Source: Methanobacterium_C sp963845285
Lineage (GTDB): Archaea > Methanobacteriota > Methanobacteria > Methanobacteriales > Methanobacteriaceae
NCBI GenBank assembly: GCA_963845285.1
Contig: CAWJRO010000032.1
Span: 1-52,279 of the forward strand
DNA length: 52,279 nt
Direction of reading: 5' to 3'
Position 1 is the first letter of the stretch; each line of letters opens with the position of its first letter. The notes under the pieces were generated by a model that had not been told where the DNA came from, made no database searches, and worked only from the letters and a program-made list of their open reading frames with translations. The position numbers and the translations under genes are program-made. Below, one piece after another: positions 32,493-40,150 of the stretch.

Positions 32493-32556
32493 GGTACATA
32501 GTTACATGTGGAGTATAAATAAGTGTGAGATATATTATTTCAGGTTACTTTTTTTT
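32493..32556 (+). promoter_or_regulatory. Conserved upstream and leader block of fasciclin gene 1
   Basis: GGTACATAGTTACATGTG (32493-32510) then a TATA-like GTATAAATAA (32513-32522) and TTTCAGGTTACTTTTTTTTG near 32538-32557. Both blocks recur before the second fasciclin gene, so they are probably regulator-binding and leader signals. Confidence 0.6.
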
Positions 32557-32579
32557 GGATTAAATTGGGGGTTGAAATT

Positions 32580-32981
32580 ATGAAAAACATAGTAGAGACC
32601 GGTATAGAAATGGGGCAGTTTAATACATTGGTGGCTGCGGTTAGGGTCGTAGGGCTGGTTGAAACATTAAGTAGTGAAGGCCCGTTCACAGTGTTTGCTC
32701 CAAACGATGATGCTTTCGCTAAATTACCTGAAGGAACATTGGAAGGACTCCTAAAGGACAAGGAAAAATTAACAGAAGTTCTCACATATCACGTGGTTCC
32801 AGGCAGGTATGCAGCATCAGACGTCATAAAAATGAAATCTGCAAAAACCCTCCAGGGCGGAGAAGTAAGAATCCATACTGCAAAGGGTTTTATGGTAGGC
32901 AGGGCGCATATTGTCCAACCTGACATCATGTGCACCAATGGAGTGTGCCATATGATAGATGCAGTACTGCTGCCAGAATAA
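32580..32981 (+). CDS. Fasciclin (FAS1) domain protein 1
   Basis: 133 residues, one FAS1 domain without signal peptide. H1 block PFTVFAPNDDAFAKLPEG and H2/YH block LTYHVVPGRY are clear; ends in GVCHMIDAVLLPE. ATG 32580 (MKNIVETG) after GGGGGTTG. FAS1 proteins mediate adhesion or ligand binding; as a leaderless protein its site is uncertain. Near-duplicate at 34079. Confidence 0.9.
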   Translation: MKNIVETGIEMGQFNTLVAAVRVVGLVETLSSEGPFTVFAPNDDAFAKLPEGTLEGLLKDKEKLTEVLTYHVVPGRYAASDVIKMKSAKTLQGGEVRIHTAKGFMVGRAHIVQPDIMCTNGVCHMIDAVLLPE

Positions 32982-33174
32982 AGTTAGTATAATAAACAAA
33001 TTTTTTTATTGGAATTTTTTATTAGATTTAGAGAAGGGCTTATATTATTTGATACTATAAATGAATAAAGAATTTTTTTGAATAGAATGTTAAATAAATC
33101 TTTGAATTGATTTCTTTGAAATTTTGAATTCATTGTTTGAAATCCAGGCTGGTTTTAGCAATAAATCAGTTAAT

Positions 33175-33298
33175 AAATAAAGGCTTCAGTTTTTAACGAA
33201 TAAAGGCTTCAGTTTTTAACGAATAAAGGCTTCAGTTTTTAACGAATAAAGGCTTCAGTTTTGATGAATAAAAGCTTCAGTCTTAAACAAATAAAAGT
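33175..33298 (+). repeat. Tandem 23-bp repeat
   Basis: AATAAAGGCTTCAGTTTTTA ACG-type unit repeated four times almost perfectly, then one or two degenerate copies. It lies between fasciclin gene 1 and the small CxxC gene and ends just before that gene. No spacers, so not a CRISPR. Confidence 0.85.
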
Positions 33299-33309
33299 AG
33301 GGATAAAAT

Positions 33310-33462
33310 ATGAGTGAGTTAATCCACACAAAAGACAAGGGCGTTATGTTACCTACCCAAACTAAAAATGTCCTTAAATGTAGTAAGTGTAATTTTAAAG
33401 TTCATAAAAACCATATACATCAAAAATATGAACAGGGAATTCTTGAAATACCAGTAAAATGA
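33310..33462 (+). CDS. Small CxxC/His-rich protein, copy 1
   Basis: 50 residues: MSELIHTKDKGVMLPT ... KCSKCNFKVHKNHIHQKYEQ. One CxxC (34-37 region) followed by HxxHxH suggests a single metal site. A copy 90% or more identical follows at 34931. GGGATAAA before the ATG. No family recognised; likely co-inherited with the fasciclin gene. Confidence 0.75.
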   Translation: MSELIHTKDKGVMLPTQTKNVLKCSKCNFKVHKNHIHQKYEQGILEIPVK

Positions 33463-33646
33463 TTTTTATTGAGTTGGAAATGTAAATAATTAAAAAAGTT
33501 TAACAAGCTAACAGTTAATGTATTGAAATTCATTAACAAAATTAAGAATTAATAGAAGAAATATTCCTTTAAAAAGACTTTTGATATTTTTAATTAAAAA
33601 TTATCCGGGATATGAATCAGCACACTGATAAAGCGCACTGATAAAA

Positions 33647-33758
33647 TTGTATTTATCCACTTAACAGGTGAACTTGTAAATCCCTGGCAATTTCAGATAG
33701 TATTTCCAGGCATGGTGCATTCTTAGTGGGCCTGTGTTGACCCGGTCAGCACCAGTAA
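33647..33758 (-). pseudogene. Fragment of a rad50-like 3' end
   Basis: About 110 bases resemble the Walker B/D-loop region of the rad50-like gene at about 37510-37640: shared blocks TCAGAYAGTATTTCCAG, GCATGGTGCAT and GGKCTGTGTTGACC in the same order and orientation, with deletions. No open frame. It sits inside the fasciclin duplication unit. 33463-33646 and 33759-33990 hold nothing else. Confidence 0.72.
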
Positions 33759-33994
33759 TTAGAAGTTTCTGTGATGTTTAAATTCAGTTCCTGTGATGTT
33801 CATATTCCTTAACAGTAGGGTGCAGTTAAATTTGCACACTCAAATTTTAGCTCTGCAGATATGCTCCTGCAGAGATAATACATCTGGGTTTTCTTTTAAA
33901 AACCAGTTAAAAAAGTTTATTATTTAACTGATTTGGAATCTGTTTAAGTTTATTTTATTCTCTGATTATTAGTCAAACATTTTATGTATCTGGG

Positions 33995-34058
33995 GGTACA
34001 TAGTAACATGTGAAGATAGATACTATGAATAAAATATTTCAGGTTACTTTTTTTTGAG
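33995..34058 (+). promoter_or_regulatory. Conserved upstream and leader block of fasciclin gene 2
   Basis: GGTACATAGTAACATGTG (33995-34012) and TTTCAGGTTACTTTTTTTTG (about 34038-34057) repeat the blocks seen before fasciclin gene 1, while surrounding bases have diverged, which argues for function. Confidence 0.6.
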
Positions 34059-34078
34059 ATTAAATGGAGGTTGAACTT

Positions 34079-34492
34079 ATGAAAAATATAGTTGAGACAG
34101 GCATGGAAATGAGGAAGTTTAATAAATTAATGGAAGCAGTTAAGGCTGCAGGGCTTGTTGAAACATTAAGTAAGACAGGTCCATTCACAGTCTTCGCTCC
34201 AAATAACTATGCTTTTGCTAAACTGCCTGAAGGAGCTTTTGAAGAACTCTTAAATGACAAGGAAAAATTAACCTCAATTCTCACCCATCACGTGGTTTCA
34301 GGAAAGTATAAAGAAGCAGACCTTAAAAATATGCCATCTGTAAAAACCATGCAGGGCGGAGAAATAGAAATTAATACTTCCCGAGGTATGAGGGTAAATA
34401 AGGCCAATGTTATTCAGTTTGATATCATGTGCACCAATGGAGTATGCCATATGATAGATGCGGTGTTAATGCCAGAAGAAATCAATCTATAA
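34079..34492 (+). CDS. Fasciclin (FAS1) domain protein 2
   Basis: 137 residues, one FAS1 domain (PFTVFAPNNYAFAKLPEG, LTHHVVSGKY), no signal peptide. ATG 34079 behind TGGAGG. About two-thirds identical to protein 1 by eye, with identical end IMCTNGVCHMIDAVL. Second unit of the tandem duplication. Confidence 0.9.
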   Translation: MKNIVETGMEMRKFNKLMEAVKAAGLVETLSKTGPFTVFAPNNYAFAKLPEGAFEELLNDKEKLTSILTHHVVSGKYKEADLKNMPSVKTMQGGEIEINTSRGMRVNKANVIQFDIMCTNGVCHMIDAVLMPEEINL

Positions 34493-34737
34493 TTTCTTAT
34501 TTTTTTTATTAGATTTGCATAAACATAGGTTATTTGATAGTTTAGATAAGTTGTTTGAGAGTTAGATAAGTTATTTGAGAGTTAGATGATGTCTCATAGT
34601 TCAAAATTTGCAAAAAAATAAGAACAGATAAAGCTTCAAATTCAAAAATAAGCAAAATTACATGTGTCAAAAGTAATCATAAGACAGCCTAGTTAATGAA
34701 TAAAAATACTTTTAAATTGATTATTAATGAAATCTGA

Positions 34738-34850
34738 TTTTAATAGATTTTAATAGATTTTAATAGATTTTAATAGATTTTAATAGATTTTAATAGATTT
34801 TAATAGATTTTAATAGATTTTAATAGATTTTAATAGATTTTAATAGATTA
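34738..34850. repeat. Tandem 10-bp repeat with helical phasing
   Basis: TAATAGATTT repeated about 11 times. A T-tract every 10 bases is in phase with the DNA helix, which bends DNA strongly. Flanked by ATTATTAATGAAATCTG on both sides. Sits between fasciclin gene 2 and the second CxxC gene, the same relative place as the 23-bp repeat in unit 1. Confidence 0.9.
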
Positions 34851-34930
34851 TTAATGAAATCTGGTTTTAATAGATCATGATTGATTTTAGAATAAATTCA
34901 GTTTTTAACAAATGAAAGTGGAGATAAAAT

Positions 34931-35083
34931 ATGAGTGAGTTAATCCACACAAAAGACAAGGGCGTTATGCTGCCCACCCCAACTAAAAATGTCTTTAAGT
35001 GTAGTAAATGTAATTTTAAAGTTCATAAAAACCATATACATCAAAAATATGAACAGGGAATTCTTGAAATACCAGTAAAATGA
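34931..35083 (+). CDS. Small CxxC/His-rich protein, copy 2
   Basis: 50 residues, nearly identical to copy 1 (differences around PTPTKNVFKC). The strong protein conservation against diverged flanks suggests selection. GGAGATAAA lies upstream of ATG 34931. Confidence 0.75.
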   Translation: MSELIHTKDKGVMLPTPTKNVFKCSKCNFKVHKNHIHQKYEQGILEIPVK

Positions 35084-35251
35084 TTTTTTTAGTTTGAGCT
35101 AAAATTTTGAACTAAATTGAGTGGTAAATTAAAAAAGCATAAATAATTAAAAGTTAGTTTTTCACGACTATTTAATAAACTGTGCAGATGATTTCAGTTG
35201 TGCTTGTTCCATACAAAAATTTTATTAAAAGATCACACCATAAATGATAAC

Positions 35252-35572
35252 ATGGAGATCATGGAAAGGTACCGGGAAGCAGTTGATAAATTTGCTGAAG
35301 AGGCCAGGAAAACCTATGGAACAAATATTGAAAGAATTATTTTATTTGGATCTGTGGCCCGTGGAGAAGCCGACAAAAAATCTGATATAGATATCCTTGT
35401 TGTTTGGAATGGAAATGAGGATGAAGGATGGAGAAAAATGACAGGACTTGCCTTTGACATCCTCCTTGAAACTAAAGAATATATCTCGGTTAAAGTCGTA
35501 GTTCCAGATGACATGAAATCTCAAAATCCATTTATAAACAACGTAATAAAGGACGGTATTGAGATTGCATAA
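35252..35572 (+). CDS. MNT nucleotidyltransferase, orphan
   Basis: 106 residues from ATG 35252. RIILFGSVARGEADKKSDID gives GS and DxD (IDILVV) of the minimal nucleotidyltransferase family, normally the antitoxin of a HEPN pair. The expected HEPN partner is reduced to an 11-codon stub that overlaps its stop. Confidence 0.82.
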   Translation: MEIMERYREAVDKFAEEARKTYGTNIERIILFGSVARGEADKKSDIDILVVWNGNEDEGWRKMTGLAFDILLETKEYISVKVVVPDDMKSQNPFINNVIKDGIEIA

Positions 35573-35597
35573 GGAATATCTTGAAAAAGCTGAATAA
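35565..35597 (+). pseudogene. HEPN toxin stub
   Basis: TTG 35565 overlapping the MNT stop reads (M)HKEYLEKAE then stop at 35597. HEPN genes placed after MNT genes commonly begin with K-EYL-KAEEDL, so this looks like the first residues of a deleted toxin. The following 140 bases have no coding character. Confidence 0.5.
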
Positions 35598-35740
35598 ACT
35601 TAAGGAAATTAAAAAAAAGCATAAAGAAATATGTTGTAAACTTGGCTAACTCTTTGGTGGTAATAGATTAACATTATATATCTGTTAATTGATACTAAAA
35701 AATGATTATAAAATTTTAATATTAAAAAATGGTGGTCAGG

Positions 35741-36370
35741 ATGCAAAAGATTATTTTAGAAACTTATGACAGGGAATATTCCCTATTAGAATCTATAAAA
35801 TATTCTGATGAAAGATTAATGCCTGAAATAGAGTCGTCCTGCTTAATTTCAGATTTTCATAAATTATTCTTTGACTCCTTCAAGATTCAATTGGTTGACA
35901 AAAACAAGAAAGAGATTTTCAAAAGAATTGAAGAGTTTTGTATTGATAGTATAGATCTTGAATATAAAAGAACGAATGATTTAGACAGCAAAGAATTTTC
36001 AACATGGCATTTAAGCATGTTCACTATTATTCAAAGTTTTGTTAAAATAACAGGATCTAAGTACAATTTAAGACATGAAGAGAAAATAAAACGGTTATTC
36101 ACCAAACTTTTAAATGAAGACTTTTATAATTTCCTTGAATTCAATTCTAAAGAAAGAAATTTAGAAGATATAAGTTATAAACTGCATGGAATTATCAAAG
36201 ATGATAATATAATTTATATAATAACTAAAACACCGAAATATGGTGAAATTGAATTTAATAGAAGGGATTATGAGCTTAACGAAGATTTTAAAGTATGTAC
36301 TAAAAAAAAAGTTTCTTTAGAAAAGAAGTTTAAGTTACCTGAAAAAATTAGTGCAACAACATTCTATTAA
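35741..36370 (+). CDS. Unknown protein, first gene of a SecB-like/nuclease cassette
   Basis: 209 residues from ATG 35741 (MQKIILETYDREYSLLES). Helical N-terminal two-thirds rich in Lys/Glu/Ile, beta-rich end (NIIYIITKTPKYGEIEFNRR). Base composition is very AT-rich, unlike rad50/mre11. No family recognised. Spacing of 24 bases to the SecB-like gene suggests an operon; possible toxin, antitoxin or sensor. Confidence 0.55.
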   Translation: MQKIILETYDREYSLLESIKYSDERLMPEIESSCLISDFHKLFFDSFKIQLVDKNKKEIFKRIEEFCIDSIDLEYKRTNDLDSKEFSTWHLSMFTIIQSFVKITGSKYNLRHEEKIKRLFTKLLNEDFYNFLEFNSKERNLEDISYKLHGIIKDDNIIYIITKTPKYGEIEFNRRDYELNEDFKVCTKKKVSLEKKFKLPEKISATTFY

Positions 36371-36394
36371 AACTCTAAAAAAGAAACCATTTGA

Positions 36395-36772
36395 GTGATT
36401 AAATTGACAAGATACTCAATTATTAAATGGGAATTTGAGCTTAAAAAGCCCAAAGCGAAAGGAATCACATTAGATGCAGGTATTGATTTAGGGGAAATAT
36501 TAAAAGATGATGAAAATGAAAATTTTTATAAATATATCGTGAATATTAAAAAAGATACTGAAATATTCAATTTAGATATTAGTTATCGTTTTGATTTTGA
36601 AAAACAAAATGATTTAACAGAAGAACAAAGACGGGAACGAATAAAAGATATCATTACAATTGACAGCAGTTCCCTATTCGCAGTATTCCTAAAATATTGT
36701 GGTCTTCCACCATTTCCATTACTACTCAATTTTAAGGACAATAAAAATGAAAAATCACCTGAAAATCAGTGA
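36395..36772 (+). CDS. SecB-like chaperone-fold protein
   Basis: 125 residues; start GTG 36395, or TTG 36404 with GTGATT as ribosome site. Beta-rich N-terminal part (KWEFELKKPKAKGITLDA ... FYKYIVNIKKDTEIFNLDIS), then helix SSSLFAVFLKYCGLPPFPLL-LNF, which parallels the SecB end (GG-FPPLLLxPxNF). Such SecB-like proteins occur as chaperones in toxin-antitoxin-chaperone modules. Fold assignment is by pattern. It overlaps the nuclease gene by 26 bases. Confidence 0.5.
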   Translation: MIKLTRYSIIKWEFELKKPKAKGITLDAGIDLGEILKDDENENFYKYIVNIKKDTEIFNLDISYRFDFEKQNDLTEEQRRERIKDIITIDSSSLFAVFLKYCGLPPFPLLLNFKDNKNEKSPENQ

Positions 36773-37454
36773 AAAAACAAAGATAGATGGTGAAAAGGAA
36801 GCTTTAGAAATATTAATGGATGTTCAATCTTCTTTAAACAAAAATGAGCAAATTGCATTCTTTTTTTTCTTTGTAAAAAACGGTGAAATTTTTCACCTTG
36901 AAAAAACGAATTTCTTCATTAAAACGTTACTTTTGAGTAATAGAACACTTCTAAAAGAAATTGTTGATTTTTATCCTGATCCTAAAATAAATTTTGATCT
37001 GGTAGATGAAAAAATCCTTAAAATATGGAATGAATATATTAAGGGTAATTTAGGAACATGTGCTACTTATTTTGGATCAATCGCAGTTAATTTAATAAAA
37101 CAATATCTTGAAAACACAAAACTCTATGATGAATTAAAAAGAGAATCGCATATAAGTTTTAAAGATAAAATCTTAAACAAGGATCATATTGACATTGTAG
37201 GTAGATCAAAGGGAAAATGTGATGTTTATGAATGTAAACATTCAATAGATTCTCAAAAAGATAAAATACCCGTCCAAATGGATAAATTAAGGAAAACATC
37301 AGCAACATTATTGAGTCTTGGATATAAAAGTGAATTTTATTTATCCACCATTGAATTTATGGAAAAAGAGAATATACTTTTATATGATTCGGATTTATCC
37401 ATTGAAAACATTATTAATGGTGAAGATGTGTTTAAAACACCAATTAAAGTTTAA
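36747..37454 (+). CDS. PD-(D/E)XK nuclease-like protein
   Basis: 235 residues from ATG 36747, inside the end of the SecB-like gene. A helical region (1-130) is followed by a restriction-endonuclease-like core: DHIDIVGRSKGKCDVYECKH with Asp149 and Glu162-x-Lys164 (D...ExK), then helices and a beta-end. Such cores cut DNA (rarely RNA) in restriction and defence systems. Convergent with the rad50-like gene. Confidence 0.65.
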   Translation: MKNHLKISEKTKIDGEKEALEILMDVQSSLNKNEQIAFFFFFVKNGEIFHLEKTNFFIKTLLLSNRTLLKEIVDFYPDPKINFDLVDEKILKIWNEYIKGNLGTCATYFGSIAVNLIKQYLENTKLYDELKRESHISFKDKILNKDHIDIVGRSKGKCDVYECKHSIDSQKDKIPVQMDKLRKTSATLLSLGYKSEFYLSTIEFMEKENILLYDSDLSIENIINGEDVFKTPIKV

Positions 37455-37474
37455 AATTCTCATTTTAGTTTTTA

Positions 37475-40150
37475 TTAAAGATTCTCCATGGATATGAAAG
37501 CAGCATCCTTAAGCGAGTTGTACTTATCCACATCGCAGGTGACCACAACCACCTGAAGATCCCGGGCACTTTCAGACAGTATTTCCAGGGCATGGTGCAT
37601 CCTCAACGGGTCTGTGTTGACCAATGGATCATCCAGCACCACCAGCTGTTTATCTTCTTTACTTAAAAGCCTGCCTAAAGCCAGTCTGAATATGCACCAG
37701 ACCTGTTCTTGAGTACCAAAAGAAAGTGAATCCAATAAAGCTTCATCATCACGGCCTTCAGGTGTAACAGAACACGGCTTCATTTTATTGTCAAATTCTA
37801 AAGAGTACCTTGGACCCAGAAGCTTCACGAGATCGTCAGTTACGATCCTTTTGATTGGGTCTGTAAGTGAGATAATGGTGTTTTCCTTGTAGTGCCCTGT
37901 GAGATCATAAAGGAGTTCAACAGCATCTGCATCCCTTTTCAGGTCCTTCATGGTTCTTTCTTTGTACTTTAATGATTCTTCAAGTGTATTCAGGTCAAGT
38001 CCTCTGATATTTTTAAGATCTGTTTCCATTCTGACGTGGGACAGTTCCAAATCCCGCAAATCATCCGTTAATCTTTTAACCTGGTTGTCGTATGTATCAT
38101 AATCTTTGATGGGTCCCTCTTCTTTTTCCAGTACCTCATCCTGATACATCTTCAGGACCCTTTCCTTTTTCTCCAGTTCCAGGGAAATCTGGTTCTGTTC
38201 AACTTCCATTGCCCCGACTGTAATCCCATCTTTTTGCAAATTTTTCAAGCGTTCATCTGATCTTTCCATGAACTGATTGTTGCTTTTTATTCCAGTTTCA
38301 TCGCGAGATATACACTTGTCGATGTTTACGTGCTGATCTTGAAGTGCCTGCATGTTAGCTTCAAGTTGGCTTCTCTCATTTTTAAGGTTTCTCTCCTTCT
38401 CTTCAATTTCGTGTATCTTTCCTGAGAGTATTTCAACGACAGAATTTTTGTCTCTGTCCTTGCAATTTTTGAAGGGAGAATTATCAGGTATCATGGCCCA
38501 GTTGAGTTCAATTTTACCCTCAAGTTCTGCAACTTCCATTATGAGAGAATCCATACCAACTTCAGATTTTTTCTTTAAATCTGCTTTAATACGTTCAATT
38601 CCCTTTTCTAAACTATTTTTAGTATTTAGAAGTTCCCTGAGTGGTTCTAATTCATTTTCACCGTAAGGTGTAGTTAAACGTGTGAATTCTATTTCCATCT
38701 TCTCCAATTCGGACTTCAAAAGTTTAACATTTTCATTTCCACTTTTGATATCAATGGTTCCCTGATCCAGCTCTATTTTAACAGACTGATGTGCCGTCCA
38801 GTTCTTGTTTTCTAATTCAGATCTTTCCCCATCAATGTATATGAAACCTTTAAATTCACCTGAAGCCTGGATGTTCAGTCCGATAGCGTCCAGTTTAGTC
38901 CTGGTATCTCTGATACAATTTATTAAAGTTTCAATTTCATTTAACTGGGATCTGGAAGGTGCTTTGATGGATCTGTGTGCATCTTGTTTGGATTCCAGTT
39001 CATGGTTCAACGACCTTAAATCCTGGAGTCTGGATATTTTATCCTCAAGTTGTATTTCTCTCATAACAGTGGTATGGGCTATGCTGGCTGCTGTTTTCTC
39101 CTGGGAAAGATCCTCCATAACGCACTTGAGATGGTTAATTTCCTCTTTAACACCTTCTATCTCACCTTCAACTTTAACTAGCTGGGATTCCCGTAATCTT
39201 TTGTCTTCAGTTAAGGAATCATTTTCCAGGTTCACTTTGTTGATCTGGTCTGTTATCTGGGTGATATCATCAATTTTACCTTTGATGGAACTGTACCTGG
39301 TGTTGAGGTTTTCAACTTCTCTTTGGAAATTTTCCCTTTCCATCTTATGGGTTTGAGCTTCTTTTATGATCTTCTGGAGGTTTGAAAGCTGATTTTGAGC
39401 TTCTTTTAAGTTGAATTTCTTTTTGTTGGTTAAAAACTCGTTGTCCTCTAACTGGCGCATCAGTTCATCCTTTTCAATCAGTTTCTCCTTTGATTGTCTG
39501 ATATTTTCGTTGATATCATTTATTTCACTCTTTAACTCCACCAGTCTGGAGCCTTTTTTCTGTTTTTTGGTTTTAGTGTAAAACTCAGAGAACCTGTCCT
39601 TTATGGATTGGTATATCTCTTTTTCATCTTCTGATTCTATGGATGCACCTATCATGGACTGCAGGGATGTGAATGTTTCACCGTTGAGGTCATCGGATAT
39701 TATGGGCTCGCCCTGCACCATCCATAGGCACTGGCCGATTCCCCAATTTTGAGACTTTGTATCGCCTGTGCGGGGCAGCTCTCCACCAACTATCTTTGTC
39801 ACGGCCTTATCTGCAAGGTCGCCTTCTGAAATCTTCTCCCAGTTGTTGTTCCACTTTTCAAGGATGCTTTTTGGCTGTATGAATGTTTTGGTTATCCTGT
39901 ACCTGTCCCCATTGTTTCGGAAGGTTATTCTGGCTTGAGGTGCCAGCTGGGAACTCCATGGCACTATTGATTTAATGTTTTTAGACCTGCTGGAATGTTT
40001 GGAGAAGAGTGTTGTCCTCAAAGAATCCATGAGAGTGGTTTTACCGCTTTCATTTGGACCGTATACAACATTTAAACCGTCTTTGAACTGGATTTCCACA
40101 GGGTTTCTGAACTTTTTCCAGTTTTCAAGACTTATACTTTCCAGTATCAT
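37475..40150 (-). CDS. Rad50/SbcC-like ATPase of YhaN type
   Basis: 891 residues. Walker A GPNESGKTT (31-39) and a C-terminal ABC head: LSFGTQEQVWC (signature-like) and LVVLDDPLVNTDP (Walker B, D-loop). Two long coiled coils (about 200-400 and 540-740) flank a globular insert (about 405-470) where canonical Rad50 has a CxxC zinc hook; no CxxC is present, so dimerisation differs and the YhaN/AAA_27 group fits better. Works with the Mre11-like nuclease just upstream in DNA end processing or defence. ATG overlaps the mre11 stop. Confidence 0.82.
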   Translation of the reverse strand: MILESISLENWKKFRNPVEIQFKDGLNVVYGPNESGKTTLMDSLRTTLFSKHSSRSKNIKSIVPWSSQLAPQARITFRNNGDRYRITKTFIQPKSILEKWNNNWEKISEGDLADKAVTKIVGGELPRTGDTKSQNWGIGQCLWMVQGEPIISDDLNGETFTSLQSMIGASIESEDEKEIYQSIKDRFSEFYTKTKKQKKGSRLVELKSEINDINENIRQSKEKLIEKDELMRQLEDNEFLTNKKKFNLKEAQNQLSNLQKIIKEAQTHKMERENFQREVENLNTRYSSIKGKIDDITQITDQINKVNLENDSLTEDKRLRESQLVKVEGEIEGVKEEINHLKCVMEDLSQEKTAASIAHTTVMREIQLEDKISRLQDLRSLNHELESKQDAHRSIKAPSRSQLNEIETLINCIRDTRTKLDAIGLNIQASGEFKGFIYIDGERSELENKNWTAHQSVKIELDQGTIDIKSGNENVKLLKSELEKMEIEFTRLTTPYGENELEPLRELLNTKNSLEKGIERIKADLKKKSEVGMDSLIMEVAELEGKIELNWAMIPDNSPFKNCKDRDKNSVVEILSGKIHEIEEKERNLKNERSQLEANMQALQDQHVNIDKCISRDETGIKSNNQFMERSDERLKNLQKDGITVGAMEVEQNQISLELEKKERVLKMYQDEVLEKEEGPIKDYDTYDNQVKRLTDDLRDLELSHVRMETDLKNIRGLDLNTLEESLKYKERTMKDLKRDADAVELLYDLTGHYKENTIISLTDPIKRIVTDDLVKLLGPRYSLEFDNKMKPCSVTPEGRDDEALLDSLSFGTQEQVWCIFRLALGRLLSKEDKQLVVLDDPLVNTDPLRMHHALEILSESARDLQVVVVTCDVDKYNSLKDAAFISMENL

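Noticed and set aside
33175..33298. Considered as a CRISPR-like array
   Set aside because: Units are directly adjacent with no spacers; it is a simple tandem repeat.
38352..39356. Long + strand frames opposite the rad50-like gene
   Set aside because: Antisense shadows of a coiled-coil gene; serine/leucine-rich composition typical of reverse-complement reading.
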